Positions 1 to 8,242 of a DNA stretch of 64,000 bases are shown piece by piece (position 1 is the stretch's first letter; each line of letters starts with the position of its first letter). This DNA is from Bradyrhizobium iriomotense (GTDB lineage: Bacteria > Pseudomonadota > Alphaproteobacteria > Rhizobiales > Xanthobacteraceae): contig NZ_BSOW01000031.1 in assembly GCF_030160715.1 (NCBI RefSeq), positions 1 to 64,000 of the forward strand, read 5' to 3'. A program made the translations under genes and the position numbers. The notes beneath the pieces were generated by a model, which made no database searches, was not told where the DNA came from, and saw only the letters and a program-made list of their open reading frames with translations.

Positions 1-553
1 CGCGCTCGAGCTCGTCGAGCGACACCTCGCCCGGACGCAACGGGCGCTCCAGCGTCTGCTCGATCAGCGTGCCCTGGGTCATCTCTTTTGCGGGTGCCGG
101 CGCAGCCGCGGCCGGGGCTTCCGGCGCGAGCGGCGGCGCGTCGGCCACGGGAGCACTACCCGCTGCCATTGCCGCCATGCCCTGCTCGACCATCGCTTCC
201 AACTTGTCGATGAGGTCGCGGTCGGCGCCCTCGGGCTCGGCTTCGGTCGCCTCGAGCCCAGCCAGAATCTCCTTGATGCGGTCGATCGACGACAGGATCA
301 CCGTCACCGCCTCGGCGGTGACCGGCATGCCGTCGCGGAATTTGCCCATCAGGGTCTCGCCGGCATGCGCCAGCGCTTCGAGCCGCGGCAATCCCAGAAA
401 GCCGCAAGTGCCCTTGATCGTATGAACGAGGCGGAAGATGTTATCCAGGATCTTGGCGTTGTTCGGCTCCTGCTCGAACTTCACCAGCTGATTGTCGACG
501 GTGTCCAGGCTCTCGCTGGTCTCCGTCAAAAACTCCCGCAACAGATCATCCAT
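1..553 (-). CDS. cheA: Chemotaxis histidine kinase CheA, N-terminal part (cut by window edge)
   Basis: This is the N-terminal 184 residues of a CheA-type kinase; the gene runs out of the window at base 1. The first ~110 residues form an Hpt (P1) domain with the phosphoacceptor motif HTIKGTCGFLG, His at about residue 44. In the family this His is autophosphorylated by the downstream kinase core and passes phosphate to CheY/CheB. An Ala/Pro-rich linker follows (about residues 130-165). The start ATG is at 551-553 and the opening residues MDDLLREFLTETSE are typical of CheA. The P2 to P5 domains are not visible here, so which chemotaxis cluster it belongs to cannot be told. No receptor or CheW gene lies on the visible side. 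Confidence 0.9.
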   Translation of the reverse strand, partial: MDDLLREFLTETSESLDTVDNQLVKFEQEPNNAKILDNIFRLVHTIKGTCGFLGLPRLEALAHAGETLMGKFRDGMPVTAEAVTVILSSIDRIKEILAGLEATEAEPEGADRDLIDKLEAMVEQGMAAMAAGSAPVADAPPLAPEAPAAAAPAPAKEMTQGTLIEQTLERPLRPGEVSLDELER

Positions 554-991
554 GGATACGCCTTACCAACCTGGACTTCAGCGGAGGGTGTCGTTGCAAC
601 AACGGCTCCGCCTTCTCGACATCGACGCAACGTCTCTCCTCAATCGTTAGACATCGCATTTCACGGCCGCGTTAATTTCGACCTCCGTGCTAATACGGAT
701 ATTGAAGACAACTTTGTCGTTTGGCGCTGCGCCCTGGCAACGTTCGGCAAATCGGGCGCAGGCGTCGCTGGCAATGACGCAAACAGTCGGCGCGCCGCGC
801 GTCGCGGGACACCCCGCAAAAGAAAGCCTCGGCGGTGAAAGGCGCTATGCCGGCGCCGCGCGGATTGAATCAAATCATCCGCATCCGTCATCTCCGGTAA
901 GGCCGACGATTGCTGCCCCGACCGCGATGCATGCGGAGGCCGTTTGCGGTAAACAGACCCTTACCCGAAGAGCGCATCGAGCGAGTCCGCG
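554..991. other. Intergenic region upstream of cheA, no gene recognised
   Basis: About 440 bases between the cheA start and a decayed response-regulator remnant. Open frames here are short, Arg/Pro/Ala-rich and lack a recognisable motif or ribosome binding site. It probably holds the cheA promoter on the minus strand, but no convincing -35/-10 pair was found. Confidence 0.5.
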
Positions 992-1270
992 CTAACCCAA
1001 TCGCGCGACCGGCAGGGATTTGCCGGCGTGGTCTTCCGACAGGCGCTCATTGATGACAGCAAGCAGCGCCGCCGGCGTGAACGGCTTGCGCAGGCAGCCG
1101 GACATCGCGATCAGCGGAATGCCCGGTGCGCTTCGCAGGAGATGCGGATCGATTTGAAGCCGCGCATGTGCGGCATGAAGACGTCGACGATAATCAGGCC
1201 AAATCGTCCGTGCTCGAGGGCGCGAGCCCGACTTCAGCGCTCTCGGCGATCGTCCCGAAAATTATTCCGC
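992..1270 (-). pseudogene. Decayed single-domain response regulator (receiver) remnant
   Basis: Read on the minus strand, pieces of a CheY-like receiver domain appear in different frames. One piece reads LEHGRFGLIIVDVFMPHM, carrying the phosphoacceptor-type Asp in the VDVFMP motif, then runs to a stop near 1120. After a frame change the C-terminal motif appears as PLIAMSG joined directly to CLRKPFTPAALLAVI, ending with a stop at 992-994. In intact receivers about 25 residues separate IAMSG from the KPF motif, so an internal deletion is likely as well as frameshifts. A further frame change upstream breaks the SAEVG...ALEHG segment. It is next to cheA, consistent with a former chemotaxis or two-component regulator. 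Exact limits of the remnant are uncertain. Confidence 0.7.
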
Positions 1271-1303
1271 GCGAGGCGCCTGTCCTCCAACGTGTATATA
1301 GAC

Positions 1304-1327
1304 CAATACACAACTTATATTGTATTG
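1304..1327. promoter_or_regulatory. Inverted repeat upstream of Crp/Fnr gene, candidate operator
   Basis: CAATACA (1304-1310) and TGTATTG (1321-1327) form a perfect 7-bp inverted repeat with a 10-bp AT-rich spacer. It sits about 80 bp before the Crp/Fnr-type start at 1406, in an AT-rich island that contrasts with its surroundings. A dimeric Crp/Fnr-type protein could bind here (autoregulation), but this is inferred from position and symmetry only. Confidence 0.35.
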
Positions 1328-1405
1328 TGGAGATCAGCCGTGCAACAGCGCCACGATACGCAGCGCGCGGCGTGACGACGAACCGCAGCGCCGGATTGAT
1401 TTCGC

Positions 1406-2116
1406 ATGACTGCAAGCGGTCGCCCGCCCAATCAATTGCTCAGGACGCTCGATGCAGCAGACTTCAAGCTGCTGGAGCCTCATCTTGCGACCGTCGAGCT
1501 GATCAGGGAGATGTCCCTGGGCGTGGACGGAGTTCGGCCGAAGCAGGTCTACTTTCCGCTTGGCGGCGCGGTCTCGATGACGGTCAACCTCGCAGACGGT
1601 CAGACGATCGAGGTGGCGACGCTGGGCCGCGACGGTGTCGTCGGCAGCGCCGCGGCACTGGCCGGCTGTACTGCGCTGGCGGACGCGGTCGTGCTGTTTC
1701 CGGGCACAGCCGTGAGCCTGGACTGCATCGCGTTTCGGGACATCGCCGACAGAAGGCCGAACTTTCGTCGCCTGATGGTCCGGCACGAACAGGCGCTGCT
1801 GGCCCACGCGCAACAATCCGTGCTCTGCAACACGCTGCACCCGGTCGAGGCCAGAGTTGCGCGCTGGCTGCTGCGCGCCCGCGACCTCTGCGACAGCGGA
1901 ACCGTTCCACTGACACAGGAGCTGCTGGCGCAAATGATCGGCGTTCGACGCAACGCGATCTCGCTGGTGGCGCATTCGCTACAGCGGGCCGGCATCATCC
2001 GCTACAGCCGCGGCCACATCGAAATCACGGACTCCCATGCGTTGGAGGCAACATGCTGTGCGTGTTACGGCGCGGTGAAAAATGTCTATGCACGGCTGCT
2101 GGTATCCGCTCCGTGA
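1406..2116 (+). CDS. Crp/Fnr family transcriptional regulator (first of tandem pair)
   Basis: A 236-residue cytoplasmic DNA-binding regulator. Residues ~10-130 fit the cyclic-nucleotide-binding-like beta-barrel sensor (VYFPLGGAVSMTV, then IEVATLGRDGVVG). Residues ~165-215 form a Crp-type winged helix (LTQELLAQMIGVRRNAISLV ... GIIRYSRGHIEI). The Fnr iron-sulfur Cys pattern is absent from the N-terminus, but the C-terminus holds a CCACY cluster that also occurs as CECY in the neighbouring paralogue. The ligand is unknown; in rhizobia related proteins are often linked to oxygen or stress responses, but nothing here fixes that. The gene at 2309 is a clear paralogue, suggesting local duplication. 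The start at 1406 has no strong Shine-Dalgarno sequence. Confidence 0.85.
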   Translation: MTASGRPPNQLLRTLDAADFKLLEPHLATVELIREMSLGVDGVRPKQVYFPLGGAVSMTVNLADGQTIEVATLGRDGVVGSAAALAGCTALADAVVLFPGTAVSLDCIAFRDIADRRPNFRRLMVRHEQALLAHAQQSVLCNTLHPVEARVARWLLRARDLCDSGTVPLTQELLAQMIGVRRNAISLVAHSLQRAGIIRYSRGHIEITDSHALEATCCACYGAVKNVYARLLVSAP

Positions 2117-2308
2117 GCCGGCAGGGTGCGTCGTGCTGACGCAACGCGATGTGCATGCCGACGTGCACAAGCCGCGCGCGGCGTGCAGGACGCTATATGC
2201 CCAATTGCCAACATATCCCGGAAGGCACATGATGCGCGCCATAGACCCGTGCGAGGGATGGCGAATGCGGGTCGGCGCTTCGCCGGCTGGGAAAGACGGG
2301 AGGCAGTT

Positions 2309-3016
2309 ATGGAAACGATGGTGCGTCCATCCAATGGTTTCCTGTCTGCGCTGTCGGCGGACGATTATGATTTAATCCGCCCGCACCTACGCATCACCGA
2401 TCTGCCCCATGAGGCCGTGCTGGTGGAGGCGGGCGAAACGCTCAAGCGCGCGTACTTCCTTCATCGCGGGGTGATCTCGCTGGTCGTGGAACTCGCTAAG
2501 GGCGAGCATGTGCAGGTCGCCATGATCGGCCGCGACAGCCTGCTCGGAACATTTTCGGCGATGGGCGATGCGAGCGCGCTGAACCGCGCGGTGGTGCTCA
2601 TCGGCGGCACGGCCTCGGTGATGGATCTCGACCGGTTGCGCGCGGCGGCCGATCAGAGTTCCTCCTTAAGGACCATGCTGACGCGCCACGGGCTTGCAGT
2701 CTATGCGCAGGTCCAGCAGACCGCCGGCTGCAACGCCGCCCATCCCGTGGAGTCGCGGCTGTCGCGATGCCTGTTGCAGATCCACGACCTGTCGGGCGAT
2801 GTCAGGCTGCTGCTGACCCAGGAAAACCTCGCTCAGATGATCGGCGCGCGGCGCAATAGTGTCTCGCTGGTCGCCAACACGCTGCAACAGGCCAATTTCA
2901 TCCACTACAGCCGCGGCCACATCCAGATCAACAATCTCGACGGGCTGCGCCAGACCGCGTGCGAATGCTACGCCACGGTGAAGGCCCAGTACGACCGGCT
3001 GCTTGGATCGCGATGA
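2309..3016 (+). CDS. Crp/Fnr family transcriptional regulator (second of tandem pair)
   Basis: A 235-residue paralogue of the preceding regulator with the same layout: N-terminal cNMP-type sensor barrel (YFLHRGVISLVVEL, VAMIGRDSLLG) and C-terminal Crp-type helix-turn-helix (LTQENLAQMIGARRNSVSLV, then FIHYSRGHIQI). The start METMVRPSNG at 2309 is chosen because GGGAGG lies at 2298-2303, 5 bases upstream. An open frame extends further upstream to 2126, but that part is Arg/Cys-rich and unlike the family. A CECY motif near the C-terminus matches the CCACY of the first copy. The effector is unknown. Confidence 0.87.
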   Translation: METMVRPSNGFLSALSADDYDLIRPHLRITDLPHEAVLVEAGETLKRAYFLHRGVISLVVELAKGEHVQVAMIGRDSLLGTFSAMGDASALNRAVVLIGGTASVMDLDRLRAAADQSSSLRTMLTRHGLAVYAQVQQTAGCNAAHPVESRLSRCLLQIHDLSGDVRLLLTQENLAQMIGARRNSVSLVANTLQQANFIHYSRGHIQINNLDGLRQTACECYATVKAQYDRLLGSR

Positions 3017-3106
3017 TCCGCTGCCCGCAGCCGCCGCCCGATCATCCGTGGTGTCGCCAGGCATGAAATTTACACGGCGTAGACATTCAGCCGCTAGAAC
3101 CGCCTC

Positions 3107-3481
3107 ATGCGCGAAGCTGCCGCCCTGCTGTCTGCCGAACCTTCCCTCGCCGCCGAGCCGGCATGGGATCCCCGTGCATTCCAGGCGCTGGCGCGCGAGA
3201 TCGGAGCGGACGGAGCCGGCGAGGTCCGCGCCGTGTTCTGGAGCGAGACCGATGCGCGCCTGAAGCTGTTCGGCGATCTCCCGCTCGCGCAGCAGCGCGC
3301 TCGGATCGAGCGCGAAGCCCACTCGCTGAAGAGCGCGGCGCGCACCTTCGGCTATCAGTGGCTCGCAGCGCTCGCCCAGCAGCTCGAGCAAAACGCGACG
3401 GCGCTCGACGACGCCTCCTATCGCAAGCTGCTGGACGCAATGGCGAAAGCCTACGCCGCGGCGCGCGACGAGGACGCCTGA
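3107..3481 (+). CDS. Hpt-domain (histidine phosphotransfer) protein
   Basis: A 124-residue all-helical stand-alone phosphotransfer protein. The motif REAHSLKSAARTFG matches the Hpt consensus HxLKxxxxxxG, with the likely phosphoacceptor His at residue 72. Such proteins shuttle phosphoryl groups between hybrid kinases and response regulators in the cytoplasm. No partner kinase is adjacent; the nearest signalling genes are cheA, the receiver remnant and the LuxR-type regulator at 3861-4475. The N-terminal ~20 residues are Ala/Glu/Pro-rich and could be untranslated if a later start is used, but no better start was seen. Confidence 0.85.
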   Translation: MREAAALLSAEPSLAAEPAWDPRAFQALAREIGADGAGEVRAVFWSETDARLKLFGDLPLAQQRARIEREAHSLKSAARTFGYQWLAALAQQLEQNATALDDASYRKLLDAMAKAYAAARDEDA

Positions 3482-3578
3482 TCCCCCGCGAAAAACCCCG
3501 CCGTACTTCTACGGCTTGGGATTTTCACCGATGGCTAATCATAGATGGCGATAGTCGCGCGAGACCAGGAGGGTTTCC

Positions 3579-3827
3579 ATGTTCACCTATGAAACCGCGG
3601 ACCAGAAGGAAGTCCGCCGCTTCCGCATCGCTCAGTTCAACGGCCGCATGGCGACGGTGAAATCGGGCGAGGAGACGGTGACCGGCTTCGTGCGCTCCGT
3701 GCTGGAACAGGAATCGAGCATCCCGCAGCGCTGGACCATCACGATCATCCCGACCGCGCCGAAGGACGAGATAAAGCCGCTGCGTCCGGGCTCGCGCCTG
3801 CGCCCCTTCGCGGACGACTATTACTGA
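3579..3827 (+). CDS. Small conserved hypothetical protein (82 aa)
   Basis: An 82-residue protein starting MFTYETADQKEV, preceded by a strong Shine-Dalgarno sequence (AGGAGGG, about 3568-3574). It is hydrophilic, rich in charged residues, with a beta-like central segment (RWTITIIPTAP) and no signal peptide or membrane segment. I do not recognise a named domain. The good ribosome binding site and coding-like codon use support a real gene. It lies between the Hpt gene and the convergent LuxR-type gene. Confidence 0.7.
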   Translation: MFTYETADQKEVRRFRIAQFNGRMATVKSGEETVTGFVRSVLEQESSIPQRWTITIIPTAPKDEIKPLRPGSRLRPFADDYY

Positions 3828-3860
3828 GACGACCCGGCAGCCGACCCGTCACAGCCCGCC

Positions 3861-4475
3861 TCAATCGATCGAATGCAGGAGCGCCGCGCGGACCAGATCC
3901 GCGGTGTTGCGCGCGCCGAGCTTGCGCATCGCCTCCGCGCGATGGCTCTCGAAGGTCCGCGGGCTGATCTGCATTCGCAGCGCGCCCTGCTTGTTCGAAT
4001 AGCCTTCGCTGATCAGCCGCAGCACCTCGCGTTCGCGCCTGGTCAACCGCTTCGAGCCATGCGAGCCGGAGAGTTCGCTGCCGGCCGCGCGCAAGGCGAG
4101 CGGCGCGCGTCCGGCCTTCGCCTCGCTGTCGTCGATCCCCGACGCTCCGTTCCGCGGCCCGCCGCCGAGTTGCTTGACCAGCGCGCAGACGCGCTCGGTC
4201 TGCGCCAGCGCATTCTCGACCACGCGCTGCAAATAGGCGCGATCGGCGGCGATCGGCGAAAGCTGGTCACTGTGATGCTTGATCTCGCCCATGTAGAGGA
4301 GAAGGGCGGTCAGGGGGCCGTTCAGCTCGCGGGCGATCGCAGTGGCGGTCTCCTCGGAAGCCTTGGCACGGACGGCGTTCAATCGGGCGGGATCGAGCTC
4401 TTCGTGCGGAGAAGTGCTGCTTTCGTACCAAGCCGACGATCGCGAATCAGCGACCGGATCATTCTGATGCACCAT
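3861..4475 (-). CDS. LuxR-type transcriptional regulator with degenerate HisKA-like domain
   Basis: A 204-residue regulator. Residues ~143-204 are a LuxR/FixJ-type helix-turn-helix (LTRREREVLRLISEG, then ISPRTFESHRAEAMRKLG). Residues ~40-105 resemble the dimerisation helices of histidine kinases: AIARELNGPLTALLLYMGEI follows the HELxxPLTAL pattern, but the phosphoacceptor His is Arg49. So the N-terminal part may be a dimerisation or partner-binding module rather than a kinase. It has no receiver domain. It is divergently transcribed from the gene starting at 4815, across a 339-base intergenic region. Confidence 0.82.
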   Translation of the reverse strand: MVHQNDPVADSRSSAWYESSTSPHEELDPARLNAVRAKASEETATAIARELNGPLTALLLYMGEIKHHSDQLSPIAADRAYLQRVVENALAQTERVCALVKQLGGGPRNGASGIDDSEAKAGRAPLALRAAGSELSGSHGSKRLTRREREVLRLISEGYSNKQGALRMQISPRTFESHRAEAMRKLGARNTADLVRAALLHSID

Positions 4476-4814
4476 GTGATTCGTTTAGCGGAACCCGGGG
4501 CGAATCGTGGTTAACTTTCTGTTCCGTAAGACTACGGTGATTTTGGCGGTTTTGCGCTAAATCCCGGGCGGCGGCACAAGTCATGCTTGCTGTGGTGCCC
4601 AGCGGACCGCGCGTCGGTTGCAAAACCTGCCCAAATCTCAGGCATCCCTGGAAACCCGCCTTAACGTCAGGGCTGGCAGTGCACGGCCGTGCCGTACGAC
4701 TTTACCAATTAATTAACAGTGACTTGCTTCTCTGGAGCACAGTTGAGAGCGCGCAAATGCCTCCACGCGACGAACCAGTGCCAGTTCCGGAAAAGTTGCG
4801 GAAAATTGCGTGCC
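4476..4814. promoter_or_regulatory. Divergent intergenic region with two short palindromes
   Basis: This 339-base gap separates the divergent LuxR-type gene and the gene at 4815, so it should carry both promoters. It contains a perfect 12-bp palindrome GCACGGCCGTGC (4681-4692) and, 15 bp further on, an AT-rich palindromic stretch AATTAATT (about 4708-4715). Either could be a regulator site. No clear -35/-10 pair was assigned. Confidence 0.35.
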
Positions 4815-5978
4815 ATGAACGAGGTCAATCAGCTCTGGGAATTCCTGCAGCGGCTCACGCCGCTGTCGCGGAGCTGTCTGCTCAGCGAGCTTGAGCGGCT
4901 GGAGCTGTGCGGCATCGACATGCCGGGCTCGGCCGACATCCAGTCGAAGCTGCGCGCCGAATTCCGCAAGGACGGCTCGAGTCAGGCGCGCGCCACCAAT
5001 CCATCGCGCTCCTTTTTCGCGCCGCTCGAGCTGCTTCTGATGGACGGCGCGCCCGAGCACGCCAATATGGGGCGGATCTCGCGCAACACGCTGACGCCGA
5101 TCTGGGAGTGGATCTGCCGCGACCTGCTGCCGACCATGGCGCGCGACTACATCAAGGCGATCAACGACCACGTCGCCGCCAATAACCCGAAGGACGTGCA
5201 GAAGACCGCGACCGCGTTCCAGATCAAGGTCGTCAAGGTCCTCGAGAACACGCTCGCCTCGCCCGACGGCACCGAACTCGCCCGCGCCAAGCTCGGGCAA
5301 TACACCGCCTCGCGCTTCGCCTTCGACGACGTGACCAAGATGCTGCAGGTCCTGCGCGCGAACGCCGCGCTGGCGAAGTTCAACGAGAAGCTGCCCGAGA
5401 AAATCTCGAACTTCGACGACGGCCAGGTGACGCAAATCACCACGCGACTCGACGCCTTCAGGAAGACCAGTCCCGAGGCCCTGCCCTTTGCGCTGGCGCT
5501 GGTGGCGCTGCGGCTGAAGACGCCCTGGCAGCTGATCCGCCTCGCCACCAAGGCCGCGCCGACCAAAACCGCGGCCGATATCGCGGCCACGCCCTATGCC
5601 ATCACGGTTCCGATGGTGCTCGACCGGCTCGACGACAAGCGCCTGGCACTCCGGGTCGCGCTCAAGCACAACCGGGTGCTGATCGCGCGCGACCTGCTCG
5701 CCGATATCTATGACACCGAATATGCGCTCAAGGTCCGCATCGACGAGATCGAGCCATCCGAGTGGGGCATCCGCCTCCAGCAATTGATGGACGCGATCGC
5801 CGAGCTCGTTGCCGCCGAGGTCAGCCGCTTCCCGGCCAATGTCGGCCACATCCTCGGCTCGCGCCGCCTGCGCAACCATGACTCGCTCGCGGGCAAGCTG
5901 ACCTATCTCGCCTGGAAGGGTCGCGACGCCATGCAGGACGGCGCGGCGGCGTTCCGGAAGCTGATCGGGCAAACCTAA
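4815..5978 (+). CDS. Conserved hypothetical protein, helical, 387 aa
   Basis: A 387-residue predicted cytoplasmic protein, mostly alpha-helical, with no signal peptide or membrane segment. I do not recognise a named domain. Recognisable stretches are NPSRSFFAPLELLLMD (N-terminal third) and KTATAFQIKVVKVLEN (middle). The start MNEVNQLWEF at 4815 is preferred over the in-frame extension to 4719, whose extra 32 residues are Cys/Arg-rich and unlike the rest. Codon use matches neighbours. Divergent from the LuxR-type regulator, which could regulate it. Confidence 0.75.
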   Translation: MNEVNQLWEFLQRLTPLSRSCLLSELERLELCGIDMPGSADIQSKLRAEFRKDGSSQARATNPSRSFFAPLELLLMDGAPEHANMGRISRNTLTPIWEWICRDLLPTMARDYIKAINDHVAANNPKDVQKTATAFQIKVVKVLENTLASPDGTELARAKLGQYTASRFAFDDVTKMLQVLRANAALAKFNEKLPEKISNFDDGQVTQITTRLDAFRKTSPEALPFALALVALRLKTPWQLIRLATKAAPTKTAADIAATPYAITVPMVLDRLDDKRLALRVALKHNRVLIARDLLADIYDTEYALKVRIDEIEPSEWGIRLQQLMDAIAELVAAEVSRFPANVGHILGSRRLRNHDSLAGKLTYLAWKGRDAMQDGAAAFRKLIGQT

Positions 5979-5985
5979 ATTGTGG

Positions 5986-6084
5986 CTAGTCCCGCCGAGC
6001 GGGCGGCAGGCTGAGGAAGCGGTCGAGAAATCGTCCCGACAGCACGAACCAGAACCACCATGCCATCATACGCTGCGTCGTCAT
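5986..6084 (-). CDS. Possible small hydrophobic protein (32 aa)
   Basis: A 32-codon minus-strand frame, MTTQRMMAWWFWFVLSGR..., with an aromatic hydrophobic stretch (about residues 7-16) followed by a basic tail ending PPARRD. It lies convergent to the upstream gene and ends 8 bases from that gene's stop. There is no strong ribosome binding site. The aromatic, membrane-anchor-like composition is unusual for random GC-rich sequence, but the frame is short enough to be chance. Confidence 0.3.
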   Translation of the reverse strand: MTTQRMMAWWFWFVLSGRFLDRFLSLPPARRD

Positions 6085-6293
6085 CGCTGCGATCCATTGG
6101 ACGGCCCACCACCGATTGCCTGCATCAATAGCGGAGGCGCGCGAAGACGCATGTGATGTAGTTCACACTTGCCCTGGGCGGACAGCCGCCGCCAGACGTG
6201 ACGGTCATGGAACCCTCACCCCGGCTCGGAAGTTTTTTCGCAAAACAACCCCATACAAAGGAGGGGGGCGACCTCAAAGGAAGGGCTTCCGCC

Positions 6294-7625
6294 ATGACCC
6301 TGTCCCATGTCGACCCGGTCTCGCTGCCCGACAGCGAGCACCAGATTCAGCTGCGCCGTGCCGTGATCGCCTCCACCATCGGCACCGCCATCGAGTGGTA
6401 CGATTTCTTCCTCTACTCGACCGTCACCGGCCTCGTTTTCGCAAAACTGTTCTTTCCGCATTCCGATCCGTGGGTCGGCACGCTCGAGGCCTTCGCAATC
6501 TACGCCGTCGGCTTCGTCGCCCGTCCCGTCGGCGCGGCCATTTTCGGCCATTATGGCGACCGTATCGGCCGCAAATCGACGCTGATCGCGACGCTTTTGC
6601 TGATGGGGCTCGCCACCTTCGCGGTGGCGCTGGTCCCGACCTATGAGAGCATCGGGATCTGGGGCGCGGTCCTCCTGACGGTGCTGCGCTTCATCCAGGG
6701 CGTGGGCGTCGGCGGCGAATGGGGCGGCTCGGTGCTGATGTCGATGGAATGGGCACGCAACGATCACTCGCGCGGCCTGATTGCCTCCTGGCCGCAATTC
6801 GGCGTGCCCTGCGGGCTGTTCCTGGCAAACCTCGCCGTGCTCGCCTTCAGCCAGATGTCCGGCGAGCAGTTCTTGTCCTGGGGCTGGCGCGTGCCCTTTG
6901 CGCTGAGCCTCGTCCTGGTGGGCGTAGGCCTCTACATCCGGCTCGGCATCATGGAAACGCCGGTGTTCTCGAAGCTGGTCGCCGAGCGAAAAGTCGAGCG
7001 CACGCCGATGCTGCAAGTGATCAAGGAGCATCCGAAGGAGATCCTGCTGTCGGCCTTCGCGCGGATGGCCGAGCAGGCGCCGTTCTACATCTTCACCGCC
7101 TTCATATTCGCCTACGGCATCAAGACGCTGAACGTCTCGCGCGACTTCCTGCTCACCGCGGTGCTTGCCGCCTCGGTGCTGTCCTTCGTCTCGATCCCGC
7201 TGTTCGGGCATCTGTCCGACCGCATCGGGCGCAAGACCATGTACATGATCGGCGCGGCCGTGACCGGCGTGTTCGGCTTCATCTATTTCCGCATGCTCGG
7301 CACCGGATCGGAGCCGATCATCTTCCTCGCCATCATCCTGTCGCTGATCCCGCATGACATGATGTACGGCCCGCAGGCCGCGCTGATCGCCGAAAGTTTC
7401 ACCGGCCGGCTGCGCTACAGCGGCGCCTCGCTCGGCTATCAGCTCGCCTCGGTGATCGCCGGCGGACCGGCGCCGCTGATCGCAGCCTGGCTGTTCGGTA
7501 CCTTCCAGTCGGCGACCGCGATCGCCGCCTATGTCGCGCTGTGCGCCGTGATCAGCCTGATCGCGACCGCGGCGATGACCGACTACACCGGCAAGAACAT
7601 TTCTGGCGAATACAGGGCGGGCTGA
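6294..7625 (+). CDS. MFS transporter, MHS (metabolite:H+ symporter) family
   Basis: A 443-residue inner-membrane transporter with about 12 hydrophobic segments. The opening motif IGTAIEWYDFFLYSTVTGLV is characteristic of the MHS subfamily (KgtP, ShiA, ProP relatives), and the MFS loop motif GHYGDRIGRKSTL follows at residues ~82-94, repeated in the second half as GHLSDRIGRKTM. Family members import organic acids, shikimate or osmolytes with protons; the substrate cannot be told here. The start at 6294 has AAGGAAG about 10 bases upstream; an in-frame extension to 6198 is unlike the family. No neighbouring catabolic operon gives a substrate hint. Confidence 0.88.
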   Translation: MTLSHVDPVSLPDSEHQIQLRRAVIASTIGTAIEWYDFFLYSTVTGLVFAKLFFPHSDPWVGTLEAFAIYAVGFVARPVGAAIFGHYGDRIGRKSTLIATLLLMGLATFAVALVPTYESIGIWGAVLLTVLRFIQGVGVGGEWGGSVLMSMEWARNDHSRGLIASWPQFGVPCGLFLANLAVLAFSQMSGEQFLSWGWRVPFALSLVLVGVGLYIRLGIMETPVFSKLVAERKVERTPMLQVIKEHPKEILLSAFARMAEQAPFYIFTAFIFAYGIKTLNVSRDFLLTAVLAASVLSFVSIPLFGHLSDRIGRKTMYMIGAAVTGVFGFIYFRMLGTGSEPIIFLAIILSLIPHDMMYGPQAALIAESFTGRLRYSGASLGYQLASVIAGGPAPLIAAWLFGTFQSATAIAAYVALCAVISLIATAAMTDYTGKNISGEYRAG

Positions 7626-7648
7626 GGCGATAACGAAGATATAAGTCC

Positions 7649-7772
7649 CGTCATCCGGAGGTGCGAGACTTGCGGTGCACGCACCGCAAGTCGAGCCTCG
7701 AAGGATGAACGGCCCCGCTGCAGCCGGGCCGTCGCCCTTCGAGGCTCGCTTCGCGAGCACCTCAGAGTGACG
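7649..7772. repeat. Palindromic intergenic repeat element
   Basis: Begins CGTCATCCGGAGGTGCGAG and ends with the near-complement (GCTCGC...GAGCACCTCAGAGTGACG), with an internal hairpin TTGCGGTGC/GCACCGCAA. Elements of this outline (cgtcatc...gatgacg) are scattered between genes in Bradyrhizobium. It fills the gap between the MHS transporter and the gene at 7799 and could stabilise the upstream mRNA 3' end. Confidence 0.7.
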
Positions 7773-7798
7773 GATCACGTAGGAGAAGGACCTCGCAA

Positions 7799-8224
7799 AT
7801 GAGATCTATGAGAGCGACGTTGACGATGGCTGCATTGCTGGCCGGCGCTTTGGCAATCAAGTCCGCGGCCATTGCGCAGACTGCGCCGCCGCCGGAGAGC
7901 GCCGCGCCGACTGCCGACAATGCCGTCATGCTCACGGTGTTCCTCAAGCACGACCAGTCGCGCCCGCTGAACGAGCTGAATGCCCAGCTCGAAAAGCAGG
8001 GCTACTACAAATCCTTCCCGCCAGCGGGCGTCGAGGTGGTCAGCTGGTACGTGATGATGGGCGTCGGCCAGGTGGTCACGCTGCGCCTGCCGGCTTCGCG
8101 GCTGCGCGAGGTCAACCGCATCATCGAGGACAGCGCATGGGGGCCTTACCGCACCGAGTTCTATCCGACCTACGACTATAAGGCGGTCGGCATGGCGCGG
8201 CACGACAAGGCTGCCGGCAACTGA
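7799..8224 (+). CDS. Exported conserved hypothetical protein (141 aa)
   Basis: A 141-residue protein with an N-terminal signal peptide: basic MRSMRAT, a hydrophobic core MAALLAGALAI, and a likely cleavage after SAAIAQ (around residue 27). The mature part holds VMLTVFLKHDQSRPLNELNA and ends near YPTYDYKAVGMARHD. I do not assign a domain. A clear ribosome binding site (AGGAGAAGGA, about 7781-7790) precedes the ATG. Expected location is periplasmic. Confidence 0.75.
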   Translation: MRSMRATLTMAALLAGALAIKSAAIAQTAPPPESAAPTADNAVMLTVFLKHDQSRPLNELNAQLEKQGYYKSFPPAGVEVVSWYVMMGVGQVVTLRLPASRLREVNRIIEDSAWGPYRTEFYPTYDYKAVGMARHDKAAGN

Positions 8225-8242
8225 TACCGGCGTTATCGAATG

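Noticed and set aside
4713..5972. 419-codon minus-strand frame opposite the conserved hypothetical gene
   Set aside because: The plus-strand product has balanced composition and helices; the minus-strand one is Arg/Asp/Val/Leu-skewed.
6216..7778. 520-codon minus-strand frame opposite the MHS transporter
   Set aside because: Antisense of a clear membrane protein; the frame also runs into a palindromic repeat.
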